Assembly (NCBI GenBank): GCA_963721335.1
Contig: CAVRIV010000001.1
Coordinates: forward strand, 124,001-188,000
Direction: 5' to 3'
Length of the DNA: 64,000 bases
From: CAVXDY01 sp963721335
Lineage (GTDB): Bacteria; Actinomycetota; Thermoleophilia; Miltoncostaeales; Miltoncostaeaceae
Shown in pieces: positions 32,219-43,058 of this stretch. The notes below the pieces were generated by a model, which was not told the origin of the DNA, made no database searches, and saw nothing but the letters and a program-made list of their open reading frames with translations. Position 1 is the first letter of the stretch. Each line of letters opens with the position of its first letter. A program made the translations under genes and the position numbers.

Positions 32219-34444
32219 GCGACCTGCGACGGCGCCGGCTGCGGCGCCGGAGGCGCGCGACCGCGCAGGCGCTTCAACCTCGTGCTGATCGTGGCCGGGT
32301 GCCTCGTCGCCTTCGCCGGCGCCTTCGTGCTCGTCTCGGCGCTCGCCGTCCACTCGGTGGGGGAGAACCTGCGCACCGGAGCGCTCAAGGAGATCCGGCT
32401 CGGCCAGAACACGCGCATCTACGACAAGAACGGGAAGCTGCTCGGGATCGTCGCGGGCGTCACCAACCGGACCGTGGTGCGCAGCCGGCGCATCCCTCAG
32501 GTCGCTGAAGGACGCCACCGTCGCGATCGAGGACAAGCGCTTCTACGACCACGAGGGCGTGGACTACTACCGCCTCGTGGGCGCGGCGCTGCGCGACCTC
32601 GAGAGCGGGTCCTCGGCCCAGGGCGGCAGCACGATCACGATGCAGCTCGTCAAGAACCTCTACGACCCGCAGGCGGGGCGCACCATCTCGAAGAAGATCG
32701 AGGAGGCGTACCTGGCGTACCAGTACGAGAAGAAGTACACGAAGGACGAGATCCTCACCCAGTACCTGAACGGGGTCTTCTACGGCCAGAACGCGGTGGG
32801 GGTGCAGGCCGCCGCGCTGACCTACTTCGACACGGACGTCTGGAACATCACCCTTCCGCAGGCCGCGCTGCTCGCGGGCCTGCCCGCAGGCGCCGAGCGC
32901 CTACAACCCGTTCACGAACCCCGAGCAGGCCCGGGCGCGCCGCAACGTCGTGCTCGACCAGATGGCGGACCAGGGCTACATCAGCCGCGAGACGGCCGAG
33001 CGGGCGAGGCGCGCCGGACTAGCGCTGAAGCGCGGAAAAGCCTACAAGCGCAAGCGGGAGGAATACTTCTTCGAGTACGTCCGCCAGGTGCTGATCGACC
33101 GCTACGGCGAGAACGAGGTCCAGCGCGGCGGCTTCCGGGTCTACACGACCATCGACTCGAAGCTGCAGACCGCGGCGCGGACGGCCATCAAGGAGAACCT
33201 CTACTACGACGACGACCCGGCGTCGGCCGTCGTGATGATCGACTCGAAGAAGGGCTACATCCGCGCGATGGCCTCGAGCCAGACCTTCAGCCAGGAGAAC
33301 CAGTTCAACCTGGCGACCCAGGCCGAGCGCCAGCCGGGCTCGACCTTCAAGACCTTCGTGCTGACGCGGGCGATCATCGACGGGATCAACCCCTACACGA
33401 CCCTCTACGGCAGCCGGCGCCTGAACTTCATCGATCCCGAGTACGGGCCGAATCGACGTCAAGACGTACTCGAACAGCTACCGCGGGGCGATCCCGATCG
33501 CCTCGGCCACGCTGAGCTCGGACAACACGGTCTACCAGCAGCTCACGCTGGACGTGGAGCCCCGAGAAGGTGATCGACACCGCCTACGACATGGGCATCT
33601 CCAAGGACCGCAAGCTCCCCGACGTGGCCTCCATCGGCCTCGGCGCCGGCGAGGTGACGCCGCTCGACATGGCGACGGCCTACGCGCCGCTCTCGAACGG
33701 CGGGCTACCGCGTGGCGCCTCAGGCGATCTCCAAGATCGTCACCCCGGACGGCACGGAGGAGGTCTTCGCTCCCAGAGCGGACGCGGATCTTCTCGGACG
33801 GCGTCGCCTACGAGGTGAGCAGGATCCTGCAGGCGAACGTCACCGGCGGCACCGGCACCGGCGCCCAGATCGGGGTGCCCGTGGCCGGGCAAGACCGGCA
33901 CCACCGACGACTTCTCGGACGCCTGGTTCGTCGGGCTACACGCCCCAGTACTCGACGGCGGTCTGGGTCGGCTACCCGAACCAGAACCGCGGCTCATGTA
34001 CAGCGTGCACGGCATCGCGGTGGCCGGCGGGACGCTTCCCGGCCTCGATCTGGGCCGACTTCATGCGCGTGGTGATCGCGCGCTACGGCGAGTCGGGGTC
34101 GTTCCCGCTGCCGACGACCCGGTGTCGTGGTCGCCCTTCTCGAGCGACTTCACGCGCGCGGCCGGGCTCGCCAACTCGACGCGCTCGGCGGCGTCGGCTC
34201 GTCGTCGGCCTCGACCGGCTCGACCTCCATCGCCCCGAGCACGGGCATCCAGCTCCCCCAGCCGCCCGCCCCGCCGAGCGTTCCCGCATCGCCCTCGCCC
34301 TCCCCGTCGCCGGCGCCCAGCCCGGTCGCGCCCGCGCCCTCGCCCACGCCGCCCGCGCCCACGCCGTCACCGCCGACCGTGGCGCCCACGCCCCCGCCGC
34401 CTCCGGCCACCACCCCGCCCGCGCCTCCGCCCACAACCCCGTAG
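32215..34444 (+). CDS. Class A penicillin-binding protein (bifunctional), many insertions
   Basis: Peptidoglycan polymerase and crosslinker, about 730 residues. A basic head (MSDLRRRRLRRRRR) and membrane segment are followed by a transglycosylase domain: VAIEDKRFYDHEGVDYY, QGGSTITMQLVKNLY, EKKYTKDEILTQYLNGVFYG. The transpeptidase domain has the catalytic Ser in QPGSTFKTF, SSDN as second motif and the KTGTT box. The C-terminal tail is Pro/Ser/Thr-rich and ends at TAG 34442-34444. Around ten single extra bases interrupt it, for example CAGG for CAG near 32500, CCCC for CCC near 33563 and GGGC before KTGTT. Each removal restores the family sequence, which strongly suggests sequencing error. Confidence 0.92.
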
Positions 34445-34466
34445 CGGTTCCGCCGACGATCCCGGG

Positions 34467-34472
34467 TAGGAT
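34467..34472 (+). promoter_or_regulatory. -10 box before the polytopic membrane protein
   Basis: TAGGAT lies 43 bp before the GTG start, leaving a leader that contains GAGGGAGAAGG. No matching -35 box. Confidence 0.35.
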
Positions 34473-34515
34473 TCGACCGGGCGGACGTGGGGGAACTCCC
34501 CCGAGGGAGAAGGTG

Positions 34516-36228
34516 GTGGACAGGCTGTCACGAATCGCCCGCCGAACGGTGGGCATCGCCGGTCGGCCGCTCGGAGCCGGTGTGCTGGCGGCGGCCCTGG
34601 CCCTCGCCGTGATCGCCTTCGGCCCGCCCGGCGGCGACCAGGCCGCCCACCTCTACCTGACCCAGGCCTGGCGCGACCACGGCTGGCAGCTGTGGGACAA
34701 CTTCTGGTACTCGGGCCGCTACGCGCAGGTGAACTACAGCCTGCTCTTCTACCCCCTGGCCGCGCTGGCCGGCCTCACGACGGTGGTGGTCGGCCTCCTG
34801 CGGGGCGGCCGCCGCCGCCTTCGCGGCCCTGGTGCGGCGGCGCTGGCCGGCGCTCGCCACCGGCCCGGCCGTCGCCTTCGCCCTGCTGGTGCCGCTGGGG
34901 GTCGTGGCCGGCACCTTCCCCTTCCTCCTCGGCCTGGCCATCGCGCTCGGAGCGCTCCTGGCGCTCGCGGCCGGCCGGCGGGCGCTGGCGCTGGTCGGCC
35001 GTGCTGGCCACCGCGCTCGCCCACCCGCTGGCGCTGGCGTTCCTGCTGGTCGTCCTGGCGGCCGTGGCGGTGTCGGCCCGAGGCTGGTGGCGCTCGCGCG
35101 GCAACGTCGCGCTCGCGCTGGGCACGGTCCTCGTCGCCGCGGGCCAGGGGGTGCTGCTGCGCGGCTTCAGCACCGACGGCGCCGACTACCCGTTCGACCC
35201 CAAGGACGCTCTCGCGATCGCCGCGTTCTGCGCGGTGGGCCTGGCTGCTGTGCGCGCGGCCTGCCGGACCAGCGCCCGGTGCGGGCGCTCTTCGTGGGCT
35301 ACGCGATCCTCGGCGCGGTCGCCTTCGCGATCTCCTCGCCGCTCGGCGGCAACGCGGTCCGCCTGCTGCTGCTGATGGGCGTCCCGCTGCTGCTGCTGCC
35401 GCTGGCCGCCCGGGGCTTCCGGCCGCGCCGCCTCGCCATCGCGTGCATCGCGGCGATCCTTCTGTGGCAGGCACTGCCCGCCGTCGCCGGCTGGCGGACC
35501 GCGGCCGAGTCGCGAGCCCAGAACGAGGAGCTTCTGGTACCCCGTGATCGCGTTCCTCGACAACCACTCCGACCCCGACCACCGGGTGCAGGTGGTGGCG
35601 ACCGCGGACAACTGGGAGGCCTTCTACCTCGCGCGGCGCGGCGTGCCGCTGGCCCGCGGCTGGTTCCGCCAGGACGACTTCCCCGCCAACGCGGTCCTCT
35701 ACGGGAAGCTCACCCCGCAGCGCTATGACACCTGGCTCCGCCGCACGGGCGTGCGCTACGTCTTCCTGCCGGACGACCCGCTCGACTACAGCGCGCGGAA
35801 CGAGGCCGCGCTGCTGAGCTCGGGCACCTCGGGCCTGCGACGGGTGGCGCAGCATGGGCGGCTGGACCGTCTTCGAGCTCCCGCGGGCGACCCCGATCGC
35901 CACGCCCGCCCGCGACGTGTCGGTGATCTCCCTGACCTCGAACACGGTCACCCTGCGCGTGCGCCGCCCCGGCGTCTTCCGCCTGCGCCTGCGCTACACG
36001 CCCTACTGGCGGGTGGAGCACGGCTCCGCCTGCGCCGCTCCGCGCAAGCCCTGGGGCACCGAGCTGCGCGTGCAGCGGCCGGGTCTGGTGCGCATGGCGT
36101 TCGACGTGCGGCTGGGGACGTTCGTGGGCGCGGTCCTCGGAAGCGACGGGGGCTGCGGCCCGGCCGTCTACGGCCCGCGCGTGCCCTGGGCCCCGGTGCC
36201 CGACGGGCAGCCGGGGGCTCCGGCCTAA
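34516..36228 (+). CDS. Polytopic membrane protein, glycosyltransferase-like (frameshifted)
   Basis: About 570 residues read over four or five frame changes. GTG at 34516 follows GAGGGAGAAGG. An early loop reads PPGGDQAAHLYLTQAWRDHG followed by LWDNFWYSGRY, then eight to ten hydrophobic segments and a soluble C-terminal domain (VQVVATADNWEAFYLARRGV, WLRRTGVRYVFLPDDPLDY). An acidic or polar first loop before many helices is the form of GT-C membrane glycosyltransferases and of several uncharacterised actinobacterial surface-glycan proteins. No family is claimed. It lies after the penicillin-binding protein and is convergent with the next gene. Confidence 0.65.
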
Positions 36229-36271
36229 GGGCTGAACAGCGCCTCCGGCCGGCCGCCGGGACGAGCGGCCA

Positions 36272-37004
36272 CTACGGGGGGCCCTGCCTCGGTGCCCACT
36301 GGGGGCCTCCGAGGGTCCAGTCGAGGCTGTTGTGGAACTCGTTGACGAAGAGCGCCCAGACGTACCAGCCGATGATCGACGCCACACCGAAGAAGGCGCT
36401 CGCGCGGTAGACGGTGAGCATCACGTCGTCGCTGGCCTTGGTGCGCAGCCACAGCCAGAACGTGTCGCGCGGGACGACCTCGCGATGGAAGTACTCCGAC
36501 GTGAAGTCGCGCCATCGGAACGCGAGCCAGCCGGCCCAGAACAGGTCCCACACGCCGCCCAGGGAGGTGTAGTAGGCGATCGCGTCGGTTCTGCGGCCCA
36601 CCTGGCCGACGTACTCCCAGACGTCGAGGTGCGCGTGCCAGGTGCTGAACGGGAAGAAGAGCATCACGCCCACCGAGTCGAGCGTGTCGGAGAGGACGTG
36701 CGCCCAGGCGCCTATCAGGAACGAGAAGGCCCACATCCGGTTGCGGCTGACCAGGAAGATGATCCCCGCCATGACGACGCCGAAGGCGAGCGAGTGGGTG
36801 AAGCCCACCCCGGGCCACCCGCGGTGGAGCTGCACGGGGTCGTCGACGATCTTGGCGTCGCCGGTGTAGTCGAGGCCGTAGACGGCCCACTTGGTGAAGA
36901 GGTCCGGGGAGTAGGAGCCGAACAGGCACAGCGGCAGGCTGATGAGGCCGGGGAACTTGGACGCGGAGGAGGTAGGGCTCGAGATCGTGGGCGGCCCAGC
37001 TCAC
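36272..37004 (-). CDS. Membrane-bound metal-dependent hydrolase-like protein (YdjM/DUF457 type)
   Basis: GTG at 37004 overlaps the stop of the small membrane protein gene. The N-terminus SWAAHDLEPYLLR changes frame near 36970. The remainder, GWPGVGFTHSLAFGVVMAGIIFL, WAFSFLIGAWAHVLSDTLDS and FFPFSTWHAHLDVWEYVG, has the THS, AHxLSDTxD and related His/Asp pattern of the YdjM/DUF457 membrane hydrolase family. The C-terminal half has two more hydrophobic segments. The reaction in this family is not well known; metal-dependent hydrolysis in the membrane is suggested by the His/Asp residues. Confidence 0.7.
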
Positions 37005-37207
37005 GGGCCGGGTCCCGGGTCGGTGGGCGTGCGGCCGAACAGCCGGCCCGCGAGCCAGGTCACGGCGAACACGAACGGCACCGACTCCCAGAAGCCCAGC
37101 AGGAAGAACGGCTGGAAGAAGACGCCCAGGCCCGCGTAGATGAGGACGGCCGCCGTCCAGTAGGCCACGGCCCAGCGGTCGCGCGGGGTGGAGGGGCGAC
37201 GGGGCAC
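37001..37207 (-). CDS. Small two-span membrane protein (68 aa)
   Basis: GTG at 37207 starts a frame with a basic head (PRRPSTPRDRW) and two hydrophobic segments, AVAYWTAAVLIYAGLGVFFQ and FLLGFWESVPFVFAVTWLAG. A short polar tail ends with a GTGA overlap into the YdjM-like gene. The overlap and composition support a real gene and cotranscription. No family is recognised. It is divergent from the EEP-family hydrolase 25 bp away. Confidence 0.6.
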   Translation of the reverse strand: MPRRPSTPRDRWAVAYWTAAVLIYAGLGVFFQPFFLLGFWESVPFVFAVTWLAGRLFGRTPTDPGPGP

Positions 37208-37231
37208 GGCGCGGAATCGTGGACGCTTGCG

Positions 37232-38195
37232 ATGCCGGACACAAGGGGCGACGCTCGCGCGGTGCCTCCCTCCCCGCTGCGCATCGTCACCTGGAATCTC
37301 TTCCACGGACGCGACGGGCGTCCGGGACTCGGGCGCCACGTGCGGCCTCGACGCTCCTGGGGCGTCCGGTGGACGACGGCACCCACGTCCACCTGAACCG
37401 AAAGCTGACCGACCTGATGGCGCGCCGCATCGCGGCCTGGGCGCCCGACGTCTGCGCGCTGCAGGAGGTGCCGACGGGCGGGATCTCGGCCCTGGTCGCC
37501 GTCACGGGCATGCGCGCCGTGTGGACCACCACCGGCCCGCTGATCGGACCCGCCCGCCTGCGCGACGCCCTGGCCGCGCGCAACCCCGACCTCTGGCGCA
37601 CCCACGAGGGCAACGCCAACGTCCTGCTGGTCGGCGCCGCGCCTCGAGGTGGTGGCCGACGGCCTCCGGTCGCGGCGGCTCAACCCCTTGCGGACCGTCG
37701 CCCGCGCCGCCCGCGACCTGCGCCTCACGCGCCGGCGAGCTCGCGCGCTACCTGCCCGAGCCCCGCAGGGTCGTGCTGGCGCGCCTCCGCCCGCCCGGCG
37801 GCACCGGCCTGGTGGTGGGCTGCGTGCACTGCCACAACGCGCGCAACCCGGAGGTGGTGGGGCGGGAGATCGCACTCGCCGCCGCGATCGTTCGCGAGGC
37901 GGCGGGAGAGGGTCCGGCGGTCCTCGCGGGCGACCTCAACGTCCGCCCCGACCACTCCGCCCTGGCCGCGCTCGCCGCGGACGGCTGGCATGGCGCGACG
38001 CTCGACGCCGGGTCCGGGATCGACCGCATCCTCTCCCAGGGCCTGCGCGTCCTGGAGGGGCCGCGGGCGATGCCGCCCTCGGAGCGCGAGGTGACGGTCT
38101 CCTTCGGCGGGCTCACCCGCCGGCTGCTGCTGTCGGACCACGACCCGGTGGTCGCGACCCTGGAGGTTCCGCCCGCTACGGGGAGCGCATCGTGA
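37232..38195 (+). CDS. Endonuclease/exonuclease/phosphatase-family protein (frameshifted)
   Basis: Member of the DNase I-like fold: LRIVTWNLFHGRD at the N-terminus holds the catalytic Asn, DVCALQEVPTGG the metal-binding Glu, VVGCVHCHNARNPEVVG the His, VLAGDLNVRPDHSAL the Asp/Asn pair, and LLLSDHDPVVATLEV the final Asp-His. All catalytic positions are present. Frame changes lie near 37320, 37640 and 37740. Such enzymes cleave phosphodiesters in DNA, lipids or sugars, and the target cannot be decided. The 3' end overlaps the PIG-V-like gene on the other strand by 20 bp. Confidence 0.85.
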
Positions 38196-39351
38196 GCTGG
38201 GCCACGAGCAGCGCGATCACCACGACCGCCACCCCGGCCCACCGCAACGCCCTCCCGCGCTCGGCCCCGAGCCAGTCCGCGAGCGGCCACATGAGCGGGA
38301 AGGCGAGCAGGCCGAAGCGCGCCATCGAGGTGATCGTCCCGCTCGAGAGCGGCAGCGCGATGACGGCCGCCGAGTAGGCCACCCAGGGCGAGCGCAGCCC
38401 GCCCTCGCTGCGCCACAGGCGCACCAGCAGCCAGACGTAGAGGCCGAGGAACGCCAGGTCCCGGATGGTGGCGTGCCACGCGGCCCCGCCGGTGCCCGAG
38501 ACGATGTGGTCCCACCCGGCGGAGATCTCCGAGGGCGCCGCGGTGACGAGGCCGATGCCGAGCTGCCCGCGGTCCCAGGCCCGCTGGGCCTCGAAGGGGA
38601 GCAGGGCCGAGCCGCGCGCGACCGCCATCCATGCCAGGAACGCGGCCAGGGCCACGAGGCTCGGCACCACCGCGAGCGCCACCCGGCGCACCCGCCCCGC
38701 GGCCGGGCCGCGCAGCGCGAGCAGACCCGCCAGCAGGCCGACCAGGATCCCCGTGGGCCGCGCGAGGGTCGCGACGGCGGCGGCGAGGCCGGCCAGGCGC
38801 GTGCCGCCCCCGGGTGCCGGCGAGGGCGGCGCCGAGGGCGCACGCCAGGACGATGCCCTCGGTGTAGGCCAGCGAGGCGTAGGCCGCGGTGGGGAGCAGG
38901 GCCAGGGCCCAGGTCGCGCGCGGCCGCGGCCTGCCTCGCCGAACCGCGCGACGCTCAGCGACGTGGAAGCCCAGGAGCGCGGCGAGGAACGCGAGGTTGG
39001 AGATCACCAGGGCCGCGATGAACGGGTTGAGGCCCGAGCGCCAGCGCCGCCGCCATCACCCCGGGCAGCAGCGGGAAGAAGGCGAGGTTGGTGAAGACCT
39101 CGCCCACCTGGCCGACGTCGTGCGCGTAGCCGTGGCGCGCGACGTCGAGGTACCAGGTCGTGTCCCAGCCGCCCGAGCATGGCGAGCGCGTCCGGGACCG
39201 CGGGGTCGACGCCGCGCTCCGGCACCCCGAAGCACCAGGCTGGCCGCGACGCCCAGCAGGATGACCAGGGCCCGCGAGGCCGCCCACGCCACGAGCGGCG
39301 TCCTCCACCCCGGCTCGGCCCGGACCGGGCTGCGGGCGCGGCGATCCTCAC
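38176..39351 (-). CDS. PIG-V-like membrane mannosyltransferase (frameshifted)
   Basis: GTG at 39351 overlaps the previous stop. The sequence read over several frames includes RWDTTWYLDVARHGYAHD, the acidic first loop typical of GT-C PIG-V/PIG-M-type enzymes, then VFTNLAFFPLLPGVMAAAL, VISNLAFLAALLGFHVAER and AYASLAYTEGIVLACALGAA. The C-terminal half is intact, with SALLPFEAQRAWDRGQLG and four more helices. These enzymes take a polyprenyl-phosphate mannose donor at the outer membrane face. Breaks are near 39180, 39040 and 38810. It is the last gene of the eight-gene minus-strand glycan operon. Confidence 0.78.
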
Positions 39352-39798
39352 CGGCGCCAGCCCGCCACGGTGAGGAGGGCGCCCAGCGCCACCAGCGCAC
39401 CGGCCACGATCGGGGCCACGATCGCCGCGGGCTCGAGGTCGATCGCGGCCGCGAGGGTGCGGTCGGACCCGCCGTCGCGGACGACGAGGTGCACCGGCGG
39501 GTCGGCTCCCGCCCGGATCGCCCAGACCATGGCCAGGCCCCCGGCCACGATCGCCAGCGGCCCGGCCCACCGCGCCACGGGGCCGCCGGCCCCGGCGCGC
39601 GCGGCCAGCAGGGCCGCCCCCGCGAGGACGGCGAGCGCGCCGAGGACGCGGCAGCAGCCACAGCTCCCCGGCGGCCGCGAGCCCGGTGGCCACGACCCGC
39701 CCGCCGGGCCCGTGGGCCGAATACCACGCCAGCGCCGGCAGCACGGCCAGCGCCCCGCCCAGCACGATCAGCGGCGCACCGGCGGCCCGGGACGTCAC
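39348..39798 (-). CDS. Small polytopic membrane protein (about 150 aa, frameshifted)
   Basis: GTG at 39798 overlaps the DUF2079 gene stop, and its own stop overlaps the PIG-V-like gene start. Segments: APLIVLGGALAVLPALAWYSA, then after a frame change near 39650 a helix WAGPLAIVAGGLAMVWAIRAG, a loop HLVVRDGGSDRT and AIVAPIVAGALVALGALLTVAG. Four membrane spans are likely. No family is recognised; position between two glycan genes suggests an accessory role. Confidence 0.6.
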
Positions 39799-41351
39799 CG
39801 GGGCTCCACGACCGGATCGACGCGCCGGAACACCATCACCCCGTCCTCGTCGATCACGATGCGCATGTCCGTGCGGGCAGCGGAGCTGCGCCAGGAGCGG
39901 GGCGAACCGGATCCGGTCGAGCCGGTCCGCCACGTACGGCCGGTGGCTGTCGACGATCGACCCACCGCGCGTCGGCGACGACCGGGAAGGTGAAGATCCG
40001 CTCGCGCTCGGAGAGGTGGGCCCCCGAGCAGGTTGCCGGCCGACACGGGCACGCCGTCCGGGATCATGGCCACGGCGCGCTCCAGCACCGCCGCGTGGTG
40101 GTCGACGTCGTACTGCTCCACGCGCTCGTCCGAGCCGATCGCCGGGACCGCGTCCCACCACGGCAGCGGGCCCTGGACCACGCCCGCCAGGAGCACCACC
40201 CCCACCCACGCGGCGGCCACCCCCCGGTCGTGGGAGAGGAGCCGCGCGAGGCCCGCGGGCCGGCGTGCGCGGCGCAGCCGGGCCAGGCCGAGGATGGCCG
40301 AGGCGACCAGGAACGGCACGATGACGGCGACGTACTGGAACTCGATCGAGTACTGGGGGAACCAGTCGGCCAGGATGTTGATGAGCAGCTCGGGCAGCGC
40401 CCCGGCCGCGAGGAGGGGCGCGGCCAGCGAGCAGGAAGGCCAGGGGGATGAGGAGGGCGCCCAGGTAGCTCAGGCGGTCGTACGACCCCGCCAGTTGCAC
40501 GGCCTCCCAGGGGCGCGTGAGGAGCGTGTGCGCGATCCCTCCCCCGTCCGGGCCGAGCGATTCGTAGCGGTCGACGAACTCCGACCCCTGGCCGGCGTTG
40601 AAGTGGGGGATCACCACCAGCACGGCGATCGCCACCCACGCCAGCGAGGCGGCGGCCAGGGCGGCGCCGTACCGGCGCCCGAGCCCCCGGACCGCCATCC
40701 AGAGACCGAGCATCGCCAGGGCGAGCCCCACCTCCTCCTTGGTGAGGGCGGTCGGGACCGCGAGGGCCGACAGGAGCACGTAGCGGCGCTCCTCGGCCGC
40801 CCAGATGCAGAACATCAGCAGGGGCGCGGCGAGCGTGACCGGGTGGAACTCGGTGAGCGTCGCCCACTGGAGGGGCGGGTAGAGCAGGTAGACGGCGGCG
40901 GCGGCCACGGCCAGGCGGTCGTCGCCGAGCCAGCGCCGTCCGAGCCAGAAGGCCGGCAGCGCGCCGGCGGCCACGATGACGGCCTGCGCGACCAGCAGCG
41001 CCTCGGGGAGCACGCCGCGTCCAGGCGAGGGGCGTGAACAGCACCAGGATCGGGTCAACGTGCGCGCCCAGGCGCGACGAACTGGTCGCCCAGCGATGTC
41101 GGTGGTCTCGAGCGGCCGTCCCTGGGCCGTGCTCCAGACCGCCTGGACCATGTTCCCGAGGTCGAAGCGCCCGGTCCAGAACGCCCGCTGACGAGCGATC
41201 GACAGGTAGGAGAAGAGCCCGGCGTACACGGCCATCATGGCCCAGACCGCCGCCTGCGGAGCCCGCGGCCTGCGGACGGCCCACCCGCGCGCGGCCGAGG
41301 GCGCGAGGGCGGGACCTTGGGCGTGGGGACGCCCGGGGCCGCGACGCTCAC
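39795..41351 (-). CDS. DUF2079-family membrane protein (frameshifted)
   Basis: About 515 residues with ten or more helices. The DUF2079 pattern is clear: FSYLSIARQRAFWTGRFDLG, NMVQAVWSTAQGRPLE, RLGAHVDPILVLFTPLAW, LYPPLQWATLTEFHPVTLA and ALTKEEVGLALAMLGLW. The acidic/His residues (FDLG, HVDP, EFHP, KEE) resemble GT-C catalytic loops, so the family is thought to be membrane glycosyltransferases. GTG at 41351 overlaps the flippase-like gene stop. Frame changes lie near 41270, 41080, 41010, 40430, 40020 and 39880. Confidence 0.85.
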
Positions 41352-42295
41352 CGGTGGCGCCGGTCCACCAGCACGACGGCGGCGATGAACGCGAGCTCGA
41401 CCAGGGTCATCACGAGCCGCGTCCCCACCGAGAGGGCCACCGCCACCCCCGTGGGCACGTTCTGGGCCAGCGCGAGCGCGAAGGCGCCCTCGCGCACCCC
41501 GAGCCCCGAGGGGAACAGGAACGCGATGATCGAGACCGCGAACGAGAGCAGGAAGGCGAGGCCCACGAAGGCCGGGCTGCCCGCCTCGGGGCCGGCGGCC
41601 GAGCGCACCAGCAGCCAGACGCCCGTGCAGAGCAGGAACGCGATGACCGCGTACCAGCCGATCAGGGCGGCGAGCGGGCCGGGGCGCCAGCAGCACGCGG
41701 CAGCGGCTCCCGCCGGACCTTCGTCAGCAGCCCACGCCGACATCGGCCCGAAGATGCGGGGGTGCAGCACCACGAGGCCGAGGGGGAGGAGCGCGAGCAG
41801 CCACAGCCTGAACCGCCCCCGCGGTGCCGAAGAGGACCACGAACACCACCGAGCCGGCCGCCGCCACCCCCAGCGTGAGCAGCTGCTCGTAGACCGTCGC
41901 CGCCACGGTGACGCGGCGCGGGCACGCCGTGCTCGTAGCTCGATCACCACCCGGCTCACGCACCATCAGGAACGTTCCCGGGGACGTACCGGCCCAGCAG
42001 CGAGCGCGCCCAGATCGAGAGCGTCACGCGGGCGGGGGGCCCGTCGGAGTGCAGGCGGTCCACGATCGCGCCGTAGCCGACGCCGCTCGCCGAGGTAGAA
42101 GAGCCGCGATCACGATGACGCCGAGCGAGAGCACGACCGGCTCGAGGTCCCAGTCGTACTCGGAGACCGTCGACCAGCCGTCGACCAGCGCCCAGCCGAG
42201 GAAGCCGAGCACCAGCACGCCGGCGGCGAGCCCTCCCCAGCGCCGCACGGGCCCGCCGACGGGCGGCCGACGGCTTCGCTCGACCTACTGGTCAC
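41348..42295 (-). CDS. Flippase-like / lysylphosphatidylglycerol synthase TM-domain protein (frameshifted)
   Basis: Reads as an UPF0104/AglD-like membrane protein: RRWGGLAAGVLVLGFLGWALVDGWSTV at the N-terminus, an inner frame with TVAATVYEQLLTLGVAAAGSVVFVV, and a C-terminal half with FLLSFAVSIIAFLFPSGLGVREGAFALAL. The last segment, PxGLGVREG, is the diagnostic motif of this group. Proteins of this type serve in lipid or lipid-sugar handling, but the reaction is not known for most. At least three frame changes (near 42090, 41930, 41820). Overlaps with both neighbours as GTGA. Confidence 0.82.
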
Positions 42296-43048
42296 CGCGG
42301 CGCGCCACCGCGAGCAGGCCGTGGTAGCCGGGGCGGCGGCCGACGAACGCCGTGTCGATCTCGAGGGCGGCCCGCACCAGCCGGGCGGCGAGCCTCGGCG
42401 GGCCGCCGCCCGCCGCGCTGGCCGTCGCCGGCCGCGAGGCGGCGGCGCAGGACGCGGCGGTAGACCTGGCGGTGGTAGAGGCCCGTCAGCGGGAAGCCCC
42501 ATCCGGCGACCTCGACGGACGTCGAGCCCGGCGCCCTCGAGCAGGCCGGCCAGGCATCGGCCACGGTGTAGCGGCGCCGGTGGCCCGCCCAGCGGTCGGT
42601 CCAGTCGTAGCGGTACGGGTTGGCCGGGACGGTCACGATCAGGAGGCCCCCCGGCCGCAGCACGCGGTGCAGCTCGGCGGCGGCGGCCGCGTCGTCGTCG
42701 AGGTGCTCCAGCACCTCCGCGCAGACCGCCGCGTCGAAGGCGGCGTCCGGGCAGGTCCAGGCGCTGGAGGTCGCCCCGCAGGACCGGGTTGCCGGCCGCG
42801 CGCCGCGCCCAGGCGCGGCCCGCGTCCAGTCGCAGAGCTCGCTCGCTGGCGTCCACCGAGGTCACCCGGAGGCCCGCCTCGACCATGCGCAGGGTCAGGC
42901 TCCCGGCGCCGGCCCCGGCGTTCAGGACGGCCGGGCCGGGCAGCGCGGGCAGCAGCCGGCGCATGATGAGCGACTCGCGGTAGGCGTGGCGCGGGCCGAA
43001 GAGCTCGGGGCTCTCGCCCCAGTCGTGGACGCGGTCGGTGGTGGCCAT
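42292..43048 (-). CDS. SAM-dependent methyltransferase (class I), frameshifted
   Basis: GTG/ATG-initiated protein of about 250 residues. Motif I is VLNAGAGAGSLTLRMVEAGL, in which the usual DxGxG is NAGAG. VTSVDASERAL follows, then VLEHLDDDAAAAAELHRVLRPGG and LLIVTVPANPYRYDWTDRW, typical of type 11/12 methyltransferases acting on sugars or quinone-like lipids. Frame changes lie near 42750 and 42530. It lies between the GT4 gene (10 bp) and the flippase-like gene (4-bp overlap), so a sugar or lipid methylation in the glycan pathway is likely. Confidence 0.85.
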
Positions 43049-43058
43049 GCCGGGGAGG

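Noticed and set aside
32480..33960. PBP as a decaying pseudogene
   Set aside because: All catalytic motifs are intact and there are only single extra bases, no in-frame stops or deletions; a needed cell-wall gene is unlikely to decay this way.
34240..34444. Pro/Ser/Thr-rich stretch as a separate gene
   Set aside because: It continues the frame of the penicillin-binding protein and is a normal C-terminal tail of actinobacterial class A PBPs.
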